DNA of 21,231 bases from CAYUBI01 sp964443005 (GTDB taxonomy: Bacteria; Margulisbacteria; Riflemargulisbacteria; GWF2-35-9; CAYUBI01): positions 1 through 21,231 of the forward strand of contig CAYUBI010000031.1 in the NCBI GenBank assembly GCA_964443005.1. Direction: 5' to 3'. This document shows positions 1-6,644 of this stretch, one piece after another (positions within the stretch are counted from its first letter, which is position 1; each line of letters starts with the position of its first letter). The notes below the pieces were generated by a model. That model made no database searches. It was not told the origin of the DNA and saw only the letters and a program-made list of their open reading frames with translations. The translations under genes were made by a program, and so were the position numbers.

Positions 1-136
1 CGACTGGTTCACCACGGCTACGAAATTTGTTGCAAATAAATCGAACGAGATAGGAGTATTCTTGAATAATCTGATATTCGATTTCTTTTGATTTATTTTC
101 CGAGTAATTTTTAAAAAATTCTTTATTGTATGCCAC
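1..136 (-). CDS. RNA polymerase sigma factor, SigB/SigF-like (5' part only)
   Basis: This is the amino-terminal 45 codons of a gene that leaves the window on the left. Read on the minus strand from a GTG at 136-134, the product begins MAYNKEFFKNY and reaches YLVRFICNKFRSRGEPV. The LV..I..KF..RGEP pattern is the start of sigma-70 region 2 in the SigB/SigF/SigG stress and sporulation group, where the next residues are normally (E/D)DLIQVG. Those residues are cut off. A GAGAGG ribosome site at 148-143 lies six bases before the GTG, which decides the start. The gene is divergent from murE and shares a very short upstream region with it. Family membership rests on about 20 residues, so the exact subgroup, and whether it serves stress response, sporulation or flagella, cannot be decided. 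Confidence 0.72.
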   Translation of the reverse strand, partial: MAYNKEFFKNYSENKSKEIEYQIIQEYSYLVRFICNKFRSRGEPV

Positions 137-158
137 GTATTACCTCTCTATGCACTAC

Positions 159-187
159 AGGACAGCCCTGATTGTTTGTATTATAAT
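159..187 (+). promoter_or_regulatory. Probable murE operon promoter (leaderless)
   Basis: AGGACA at 159-164 (four of six bases of TTGACA), a 17-base spacer and a perfect TATAAT at 182-187 make a good vegetative promoter. Counting seven bases past the -10 puts transcription start at about 194, which is the murE ATG itself. No Shine-Dalgarno sequence lies before that ATG. Seen: the boxes and the spacing. Inferred: a leaderless messenger. Confidence 0.6.
180..185 (-). promoter_or_regulatory. Candidate -10 box for the divergent sigma-factor gene
   Basis: The ten bases TATTATAATA at 179-188 are a perfect palindrome, so TATAAT is also read on the minus strand at 185-180. Transcription would begin near 173, giving a leader of about 37 bases that contains the GAGAGG ribosome site. 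No good -35 box is visible on this strand, so use in this direction is less certain than for murE. Confidence 0.35.
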
Positions 188-193
188 AGTTTT

Positions 194-1363
194 ATGATAC
201 AGTATGACTCTCAAAAAATAAAGCCAAAAGATATTTTTGTTGCAATAGATGATGGCAATCAGTATATTGGAGTCGCTTTACATGCGGGTAGCAGCAAAAT
301 TATTAAGGCAAATCGAATATCGGTTTGCCACTATGCGAAGGATGTTTATGGAGCACCGGATGAATCCTTAGTTGTTATTGGTATTACTGGAACAAATGGG
401 AAAACTACGATTACGTATCTTCTTTCTGCTATTCTTGAACGTGCAGGATATTATCCGGTTGTGATTGGTACCATTAATGCTAGATTAACTACGCCAGAGT
501 CGTTAGATTTGTTTTCAATGATGGCAATTGCTCGGGATCAGGGTAAAACTCATTTTATTATGGAAGTATCTTCAATTGGTATAGATCAACATCGTGTCGA
601 TAATATTGCCTTTAAGTTAAAATTATTAACAAATATTACAATAGACCATTTGGATTATCATCATTCTTTGCAAGAATATAGTCAGGTAAAATTTCATTTT
701 TTATTTAATATGCCAGGAAAAGCAATTTTTCCGCGAGATTTTATGCGGCTTCCTCTTTTGTTTCCTATGAAGTTGCTCGGGCGTTTTAATCGTGCAAATG
801 CAAAAGCTGCAATGGCATTAGCTCAGGCATTAAAAATTTCTTATGCGTTTATTTCTGAAACACTATCTACGGCTGTTGCACCCAAAGGTCGTTTTGAGCC
901 AGTAATTGCAGGACAGCCTTTTCGTGTGATTGTTGATTATGCACATACTCCAGACGGTTTGAAAAATTTATTGGAAACAGCCAGAGAACTGGTTTTGGGC
1001 GAGCAGGGTAATGTGATTGTTGTGTTTGGCTGTGGTGGCAATCGGGATCATTCAAAGCGACCCTTAATGGGGCATATTGCTGAACAGTTAGCAGATATTG
1101 CGATAGTTACTTCGGATAATCCTCGTAACGAGGTTGCTGAAGTCATTGCAACAGAGGTGTTGTCAGGAATGACAAAAAAAAATCATGTTGTGATTATTGA
1201 GCGTCGAGAAGCTATTTGTTATGCTTTAACTATGGCAAAGTGTACTGATGTAGTTGTTGTAGCAGGAAAGGGCCATGAAACTGTGCAGATTATTGGGGTA
1301 GAGCGATATGCTTTTGATGATCATCAAATATGTGAGGGCATTCTTCATGAGCTATTCGATTGA
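194..1363 (+). CDS. murE: UDP-N-acetylmuramoyl-L-alanyl-D-glutamate--2,6-diaminopimelate ligase
   Basis: Cytoplasmic ATP-dependent Mur ligase that adds the third stem-peptide residue. In order, the protein shows a short UDP-binding domain starting YDSQKIKPKDIFVAI (DSR-KPGD-type motif, residues 4-18), the P-loop GTNGKTT (66-72), TTPESLDL (99-106), EVSS (124-127), DHLDYH (151-156), the probable carbamylated lysine K166, GRFN (196-199), DYAHTPDGL (248-256) and DNPRNE (308-313). It ends with GKGHE and FDD. In this family DNPR marks specificity for meso-diaminopimelate. At 389 residues it is about 100 shorter than usual; both the amino-terminal domain and part of the central domain are reduced. 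The ATG at 194 is preferred over a TTG at 176, because the TTG lies upstream of the -10 box and adds only six non-family residues. The end overlaps murF by 17 bases. Confidence 0.93.
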   Translation: MIQYDSQKIKPKDIFVAIDDGNQYIGVALHAGSSKIIKANRISVCHYAKDVYGAPDESLVVIGITGTNGKTTITYLLSAILERAGYYPVVIGTINARLTTPESLDLFSMMAIARDQGKTHFIMEVSSIGIDQHRVDNIAFKLKLLTNITIDHLDYHHSLQEYSQVKFHFLFNMPGKAIFPRDFMRLPLLFPMKLLGRFNRANAKAAMALAQALKISYAFISETLSTAVAPKGRFEPVIAGQPFRVIVDYAHTPDGLKNLLETARELVLGEQGNVIVVFGCGGNRDHSKRPLMGHIAEQLADIAIVTSDNPRNEVAEVIATEVLSGMTKKNHVVIIERREAICYALTMAKCTDVVVVAGKGHETVQIIGVERYAFDDHQICEGILHELFD

Positions 1364-2477
1364 TAGTCGGACCGTGTGTCCTGGCGACGTATTTATTCCG
1401 ATTTGTGGCGAAAGCATGGATGGAAATGAGTTTATAGTATCTGCGTTAACTAAAGGCAGTCGTAAAGTAATCCGTCGTGATATTTCTGTATTAGCAAAGG
1501 ATCATCGGGATCGTTTTGGTGGATTAGTGATTGGAATTACGGGAAGTAGTGGGAAAACTAGTACAAAAGATTTGCTTTATCATGTTCTTTCAACACAGTT
1601 TTCCGTTTATAAAACAGCTGAAAATTTTAATAATGAAATTGGTGTTCCTTTAACAGTAATGAATATTCCTTTTTCCTCGGGAATTGCTATTGTTGAAATG
1701 GCTATGCGCGCAGCAGGCCAAATTCGAGCATTGACTCAGCTGGTTCGTCCAGATATTGCGATTATTACGAATATTGGATTTGCTCATTTAGAATTTTTTA
1801 AAAATCGGCAAGCAATTGCTCAGGCTAAAACAGAAGTATTTGATTTTCCAAAAGAAGCTGGAAAACAATATATTACTTTTTTTAATTCATCTGCTTATGG
1901 ATTTGATAACGTGAAAATTCAAGCTGAAGCTAATGGTTTTGATTTTATTGAATACGCATGTTCTGATATTTTGGAGGCTAATATTGTTCTTGTGACACAG
2001 ATTGCTCTTTATTTAGGTATGTTTCCTGCCAGAATTCAAAAAGCAATCGAATCTTTTCGGCCTGTATCCAAATTACGTGAAGCTATCACTGAAACTGATG
2101 GGTATACGTTGATTAATGATACGTATAATGCTAATCCAGATTCGATGCGTTATGCAATTGCAAAAGCTGTAGCAATACATCCAGATCGGCCGCATGTGCT
2201 AGTTTTAGGTGATATGTTAGAGTTAGGCTGCCAAAGCTCCCTGTTGCATCAGGAATTGGGTCAGTGGATTGATTTGTTGGGTGTATCAGCTGTTTATACC
2301 TTAGGCCCACTGAGTCGTAGCATTGAGTGTAGCAAAACGCCGTGTTATCATTATTTAAGTCAAGATACGCTGTTGTCTGGAATGAATGATACCATTAAGC
2401 TAGGGAGCGTGATTTTGGTAAAAGGGTCACGTGGCATGAAAATGGAACGAATGGTAGAAGGATTAATTCACGCATGA
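1347..2477 (+). CDS. murF: UDP-N-acetylmuramoyl-tripeptide--D-alanyl-D-alanine ligase
   Basis: Adds D-Ala-D-Ala to UDP-MurNAc-tripeptide, the last cytoplasmic step of pentapeptide synthesis. Visible motifs are SIDSRTVCPGDVFIPI at the amino end, the P-loop GITGSSGKTSTKD (63-75), TAENFNNEIGVPLT, E-MAMRAAGQI, TNIGFAHLE, NDTYNANPDSM, VLGDMLELG and VKGSRGMKMERMV. These identify MurF rather than MurE or MurC. The start is the ATG at 1347, with GAGGG nine bases upstream, inside the end of murE. Upstream in-frame ATGs would only add out-of-frame murE sequence. At 377 residues it is clearly shorter than the usual 450 or so. Its P-loop sits at the same residue number as in MurE, so both have lost similar parts of the amino-terminal domain. 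The stop overlaps the mraY start. Confidence 0.93.
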   Translation: MSYSIDSRTVCPGDVFIPICGESMDGNEFIVSALTKGSRKVIRRDISVLAKDHRDRFGGLVIGITGSSGKTSTKDLLYHVLSTQFSVYKTAENFNNEIGVPLTVMNIPFSSGIAIVEMAMRAAGQIRALTQLVRPDIAIITNIGFAHLEFFKNRQAIAQAKTEVFDFPKEAGKQYITFFNSSAYGFDNVKIQAEANGFDFIEYACSDILEANIVLVTQIALYLGMFPARIQKAIESFRPVSKLREAITETDGYTLINDTYNANPDSMRYAIAKAVAIHPDRPHVLVLGDMLELGCQSSLLHQELGQWIDLLGVSAVYTLGPLSRSIECSKTPCYHYLSQDTLLSGMNDTIKLGSVILVKGSRGMKMERMVEGLIHA

Positions 2478-3412
2478 TGACTGTTTTTTTAATGACGTTG
2501 CTTTTTGGATATATATTTTTTTTGTTTTTTGTTCGTTTTTTGACACATCAAAAAATTCAGCAATCAATTCGCACTGAAGGTCCTGTTGCTCATCAGAGTA
2601 AATCTGGAACGCCAACTATGGGCGGGTTAGGTATTATTGGCATTGTTTTGATTGCAATGCTAAGCTTGCCATCATCTATAACGCCAACGTTATGGCTGTT
2701 ACTGTTTTTATTGATTTCTTATGGTGCTATTGGTGTAGTTGATGATGGTTTAATTGCTATTAAAAAAACAAATAAAGGGTTAAAAAGTCGTACGAAGTTT
2801 TTGCTTCAAATTCTTGTTGCTTGTGTGTTTGTAGTAATGATGTTGTATTTTCAATTTCGGCAACTTATCCCGCAGGGTTTTGATGCATGGCCAACCATGC
2901 ATCCATGGGTATATGCCTTGTTCGTTGTTTTTATTTTAGTAGGCAGTAGTAATGCCGTAAATTTGACAGATGGATTGGATGGATTGGCTGCGGGAACTGC
3001 AATAATTACATTAACAGGATTTTTAGTGATTGCTTTTTTTATGGGTGAGGAATCAATCATAACATTTCTGGTTATTTTAATTGCAGCAATTTTGGCATTT
3101 TTTTGGTTTAATGTGCATCCTGCTAAAATTTTCATGGGAGATACAGGTTCGTTAGCAATTGGTGGCGTCATCGGTGGATTGGCTATTTTGCTGCATCATG
3201 AATTTTTACTGATTTTATTAGGTGGCGTTTTCGTACTAGAAACTTTGTCTGTTATTATGCAGGTTATATCTTTTAAGCTATGGAAAAAACGGATTTTCAG
3301 AATGTCACCACTGCATCATCATTTTGAATTATTAGGGTTTTCGGAAGTTAATATTGTTGTTAAGTTTTGGTTAGTTCAGCTTGTTTTTGTAGTGATTGCT
3401 CTTGCCTTATGA
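2474..3412 (+). CDS. mraY: Phospho-N-acetylmuramoyl-pentapeptide-transferase (MraY)
   Basis: Integral membrane enzyme that moves phospho-MurNAc-pentapeptide from UDP onto undecaprenyl phosphate, giving lipid I. Family signatures are all present: the HQSKSGTPTMGG stretch (40-51), the catalytic aspartate pair VVDDG (88-92), NLTDGLDGLAAG (163-174), HPAKIFMGDTGSLAIGG (215-231) and the histidine motif MSPLHHHFELLGFSE (277-291). About ten hydrophobic segments separate them. The 312-residue length is near the shorter Gram-positive versions. The start ATG overlaps the murF stop (ATGA), with GAAGG about 12 bases upstream; a second ATG at 2477 is equally possible. The stop overlaps murD in the same ATGA arrangement, implying translational coupling. 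Confidence 0.95.
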   Translation: MMTVFLMTLLFGYIFFLFFVRFLTHQKIQQSIRTEGPVAHQSKSGTPTMGGLGIIGIVLIAMLSLPSSITPTLWLLLFLLISYGAIGVVDDGLIAIKKTNKGLKSRTKFLLQILVACVFVVMMLYFQFRQLIPQGFDAWPTMHPWVYALFVVFILVGSSNAVNLTDGLDGLAAGTAIITLTGFLVIAFFMGEESIITFLVILIAAILAFFWFNVHPAKIFMGDTGSLAIGGVIGGLAILLHHEFLLILLGGVFVLETLSVIMQVISFKLWKKRIFRMSPLHHHFELLGFSEVNIVVKFWLVQLVFVVIALAL

Positions 3413-4599
3413 CATCTTTTCAACGTGTGACTGTATTCGGTAGTGGTGTAACAGCTAAAGCTGTTATTGCCGTTTTGTCTTTGCTTTCTCACGATTTCCA
3501 GCTGGTTGATCCTGAGAACGCAGATTTTGGAGTTATTTCTCCGGGGTTAAACCCGAGTGACTATGCCCATTATTCATTTCCGATTATTGGAGAAATTGAA
3601 TTTGCTTATCGTTTATTTGGACTTAAGACTTATTATCCAACATTAATTGGGATTACCGGAACCAACGGCAAATCGACAGTTGCAAGTTTGGTGAGCATCT
3701 TGCTAGATTGTCCAGTTGCGGGAAATATTGGTGTTCCTTTGATTCAGTTTGTACCTCATTTAAATAGTGATAGTTTGCCTGCGAATCTTTCTGTTGAACT
3801 GAGTAGTTATCAGCTTGAAACTATTACTTCTTTTTCTGTTGATGTGGCAGTTTTGCTGAATTTAACTCCTGATCATTTAAATCGGCATCAGACTATGACT
3901 AATTATTTAAATGCTAAATTGAATATACTTAAAAATTCAACAAAAGCCGCATTATTAATTTATAATGAAAATCAGCCCGAGTTTCGGGAGGTTGCGCAAC
4001 AGTTTCCTGGACATGCTTATTGTATCGCTGATCATCCAGGGATTGCAAACCTGCTTCCTTTTTGTCAGCTTCGGGGAAAGCATAATCTTTTTAATGCTTC
4101 TGCAGCAATTCACGTAGCCTTGCGTCTTGGGGTTTCTGCTGATCTTATTCAACAACGCTTACAGAATTTTAAGGGGCTTGCGCATCGCATTGAATTTGTT
4201 GATAAAAAAGAGGGTAAATCATATTTTAATGATTCAAAAGGTACTAATCCAGATTCTACGATAATTGCATTGCAGTCGTTTGATGAACCTGTTGTTTTGA
4301 TTTTGGGGGGACAAAAAAAAGAGGTGAGTTATATTCCATTGATGTTGGAAATTCGTCGTAGGCAGGCGATAGTCGTGGGATATGGTGAATCTCGCGTTTT
4401 TTTTGAAGCTTTATGTAAAGAATATGAGGTGCCTTGTTTAGGGTTTTCTGCTTGTATTGCTGATATGTTGCCCTTGGCAAAAAAGGCAAAGCCAGCTGTT
4501 GTTCTGTTTTCTCCTGCATGTGCAAGCTTTGATACAAATAAAAATTTTGAAGAGCGCGGTAATTATTTTAAAGACTTAGTTCATGCGTTACCCAGTTAA
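3409..4599 (+). CDS. murD: UDP-N-acetylmuramoylalanine--D-glutamate ligase
   Basis: Adds D-glutamate to UDP-MurNAc-L-alanine in the cytoplasm. The product starts with a Rossmann-like domain (VTVFGSGVTAKAVI, residues 7-20; SPGLNPSDY; IIGEIEFAYR), then the P-loop GITGTNGKST (81-90), ELSSYQLE, LNLTPDHLNRH, the AKLNI lysine region, NDSKGTNPDST, LILGGQKK and the carboxy-terminal SPACASFD and F-ERG-YF motif typical of MurD. At 396 residues it is shorter than the usual 440 or so. The ATG at 3409 overlaps the mraY stop by four bases and gives the natural amino end. Starting at 3367 would add 14 residues of out-of-frame mraY sequence. No Shine-Dalgarno site is visible, so translation probably depends on coupling with mraY. 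The end overlaps ftsW by 17 bases. Confidence 0.94.
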   Translation: MTSFQRVTVFGSGVTAKAVIAVLSLLSHDFQLVDPENADFGVISPGLNPSDYAHYSFPIIGEIEFAYRLFGLKTYYPTLIGITGTNGKSTVASLVSILLDCPVAGNIGVPLIQFVPHLNSDSLPANLSVELSSYQLETITSFSVDVAVLLNLTPDHLNRHQTMTNYLNAKLNILKNSTKAALLIYNENQPEFREVAQQFPGHAYCIADHPGIANLLPFCQLRGKHNLFNASAAIHVALRLGVSADLIQQRLQNFKGLAHRIEFVDKKEGKSYFNDSKGTNPDSTIIALQSFDEPVVLILGGQKKEVSYIPLMLEIRRRQAIVVGYGESRVFFEALCKEYEVPCLGFSACIADMLPLAKKAKPAVVLFSPACASFDTNKNFEERGNYFKDLVHALPS

Positions 4600-5683
4600 A
4601 TCAAAACCAGATTATCCGTTTTTGATGGTTATTTTGATGATCGTGGCAATAGGAATCATTATGATTTTTAGCTCATCATCTTCGACTTCTTTGCATTATT
4701 TTGGTAGTAGTACTTTTTTTATTCAAAAGCATTTTCTTTTTTTAGTAATGGGATCCGTTGCTTTTTATTTTGGATTTACTGTTCCATATCAGTTGTGGTT
4801 TCGATGGAGTGTATGGATTTTGGTTGGTTCAATTTTTTGTTTGCTACTAACGTATCTTCCTCATTTTGGACATAATGCAGGAGGTGCTAGTCGTTGGCTA
4901 CATTTAGGCTTTTTTACCTTTCAACCTTCAGAAGTGGCTAAATTTGGTGTTATTTTGTATTTGTCTACTGTGCTTACTAATTTCAAGGACAGGGTTAAGT
5001 CTATTCAGCCGTTTATTCCGCCGCTGATTTTGATTGCAGTGACAATGGGTTTAGTGTTAAAGCAGCCTGATTTGGGTACAACACTTGTGATTGTTTTTGT
5101 TACAGCTATTCTTTTATTTGTAGGTGGATTTCCTTTGTGGTTTATTGGTGGAACAGGTTTTACAGGGGTTGTAGGTGGAATGTTATATATTCAGAAAAAT
5201 GCATATCAGTTAAAACGAATTCATGCATTTTTGGATCCGTGGGCAGATCCGCATGGAATTGGATTTCATACAATTCAATCATTAATTGGTGTTGGCAATG
5301 GCGGGTTGTTTGGAATGGGTCTGGGTAATAGCCGGCAAAAGTTTTTTTACCTTCCCCAACAATATACGGATTTTATTTTTTCGATTTTGTGTGAAGAATT
5401 TGGTTTTATTTTTACATGTAGTGTCATCGTGTTGTTTTTTGCTATGACGTTTTTAGGCTATCGGATTGCGTCGCAAATGTCTGATCAGTTTGGCCGTCTT
5501 CTGGTGATTGGTTTGACTAGTTGGATTTCGGTTCAAGCATTTATGAATATGGGTGTTGTGTTAACTTTGCTGCCAGCAACTGGCATTCCGTTGCCATTTA
5601 TTAGTTATGGTGGCACCTCTGTGATGATGTTGTTGTTAATTGTCGGAATTATTGGGAATGTATCAAAATATCGAGGTTCGTAA
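4583..5683 (+). CDS. ftsW: Lipid II polymerase of the SEDS family, FtsW-like
   Basis: Membrane glycosyltransferase that polymerises lipid II, in division together with a class B penicillin-binding protein. It has about ten hydrophobic segments and the SEDS motifs RW-LG-FTFQPSE-AK (104-120), LKQPDLGTT (159-167), LDPW-DP-G-GFH (217-229), GLFGMGLGNS (241-250), the PQQYTDFIF loop with probable catalytic aspartate D263, and LPATGIPLPFISYGG near the end. Position after murD, as in other dcw clusters, favours FtsW over the sister RodA. The sequence alone separates them only weakly. The start overlaps the end of murD and lacks a clear ribosome site, again implying coupled translation. The gene is the last of this operon and ends 16 bases from the convergent thiL stop. 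Confidence 0.88.
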   Translation: MRYPVKSKPDYPFLMVILMIVAIGIIMIFSSSSSTSLHYFGSSTFFIQKHFLFLVMGSVAFYFGFTVPYQLWFRWSVWILVGSIFCLLLTYLPHFGHNAGGASRWLHLGFFTFQPSEVAKFGVILYLSTVLTNFKDRVKSIQPFIPPLILIAVTMGLVLKQPDLGTTLVIVFVTAILLFVGGFPLWFIGGTGFTGVVGGMLYIQKNAYQLKRIHAFLDPWADPHGIGFHTIQSLIGVGNGGLFGMGLGNSRQKFFYLPQQYTDFIFSILCEEFGFIFTCSVIVLFFAMTFLGYRIASQMSDQFGRLLVIGLTSWISVQAFMNMGVVLTLLPATGIPLPFISYGGTSVMMLLLIVGIIGNVSKYRGS

Positions 5684-5699
5684 ATTAGAAATATACGAG

Positions 5700-6644
5700 T
5701 TAAAATTGATTATATCCAAATTTTTTAAGTAATTTTTTTGTTTTTCCTTGTTTTAACCAAACTCCAGATTGACAAACAACTCTGCCAATTCGATGCAACG
5801 ATAATGGTAATACGATCGATGATTTTGGAATCGTAAGTAAAAGAGCATAATCGTCTCCACCCTGCAAAACATGTTCAATTCCATAAGCTTTTGTGTCATT
5901 AAGCTCATCAAGAGTTAACTCAAGGCCAACGTTACTGGCACGGCTAATATCATAAGCACTTCGTGCAATTCCATCAGAAATATCGCTCATCGCATGAATC
6001 ATATTTTGCTGAATTAGATCATGCAAAACTTCTGTTTTTATTTGTTTTAGATCATGAATAGAAATTTTGTAATTAGTTGCTGCAGATTTACCAACTGTTC
6101 CCAGTACATAAACTGCATCCCCTGCTTTCGCACCTGATCGATTAATTAATTTGGACTGATGTTGTTGTCCATAAATTGTGAGACTTAGTACCATTCCGTT
6201 GTGTGTTGATGTGGTATCTCCGCCAACTAATGCTAGGTTAAAGTAATCTGCTGCACTACGTATTCCGTTTAATAATGCAGTTAATTCTGTTAATGTTTGT
6301 TGTTTGGGAATAGCAATTGATAATAGAAACTGAACAGGAACTGCACCCATTGCATAAATGTCGCTAACATTACAAGCAACAGCTTTGAACCCGATTTCCT
6401 CATAAGAATCCCTTATAATATCAAAATGTGTTCCTTGTACCAACATGTCCGTGCTAACAACCCATTGATCGTGCGGTGATGCAAGTAAGGGAATAGTATA
6501 GGCATCTTCATTAAGATTAAGATAAGGAAATATAGTATGAAGTAATGAAAAAAATTTCCATTCATTTACGGGATCGCTTGCGCGATCCTCGTATGAATTA
6601 AATTTTTTTGATGATTTTTCGAACTTTGCTAAGTAAGGAATCAT
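5700..6644 (-). CDS. thiL: Thiamine-monophosphate kinase (start uncertain)
   Basis: Phosphorylates thiamine monophosphate to the diphosphate coenzyme. Motifs, counted from the ATG at 6644: STDMLVQGTHF (64-74), K-VACNVSDIYAMGA (87-101), VGGDTTST (140-147), then RSGAKAGD, GTVGKSAA, DISDGIARS and GGDDYALLLTIP. The usual first metal motif GDDA is NEDA here. The start is problematic. Reading frame 0 stays open back into dnaJ, and its only ATGs (6644, 6665) have no ribosome site and would encode out-of-frame dnaJ sequence. A plausible ATG at 6565-6563, after the dnaJ stop, is in the wrong frame but would give a family-like amino end (MNGNFFSLLH) if one T were gained in the T7 run at 6554-6548. It is the last gene of the heat-shock transcript and convergent with ftsW. 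Confidence 0.85.
   Translation of the reverse strand: MIPYLAKFEKSSKKFNSYEDRASDPVNEWKFFSLLHTIFPYLNLNEDAYTIPLLASPHDQWVVSTDMLVQGTHFDIIRDSYEEIGFKAVACNVSDIYAMGAVPVQFLLSIAIPKQQTLTELTALLNGIRSAADYFNLALVGGDTTSTHNGMVLSLTIYGQQHQSKLINRSGAKAGDAVYVLGTVGKSAATNYKISIHDLKQIKTEVLHDLIQQNMIHAMSDISDGIARSAYDISRASNVGLELTLDELNDTKAYGIEHVLQGGDDYALLLTIPKSSIVLPLSLHRIGRVVCQSGVWLKQGKTKKLLKKFGYNQF
6571..6588 (-). other. GNRA-type hairpin at the dnaJ-thiL junction
   Basis: On the transcribed (minus) strand GGATCGC-GCAA-GCGATCC is a perfect seven-pair stem with a GCAA tetraloop. Outer TTCAT/ATGAA arms (6561-6565 and 6593-6597) can extend it. It lies ten bases after the dnaJ stop codon and five bases before the ATG at 6565. 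It also takes in part of the only Shine-Dalgarno-like sequence here (GAGGA, 6590-6586). No U-run follows directly, so it is not a standard terminator; a role in limiting thiL translation is inference. Confidence 0.6.

Noticed and set aside
176..193. TTG at 176 as the murE start
   Set aside because: It lies upstream of the TATAAT at 182-187, has no ribosome site, and adds six residues with no family match.
5678..5698. TCGTA...TACGA inverted repeat in the ftsW-thiL convergent gap as a two-way terminator
   Set aside because: Only five pairs, AT-rich, and without U-runs on either side; too weak to call.
6571..6588. dnaJ-thiL hairpin as an intrinsic terminator
   Set aside because: The nearest T run starts about 17 bases after the stem and thiL coding sequence continues downstream.
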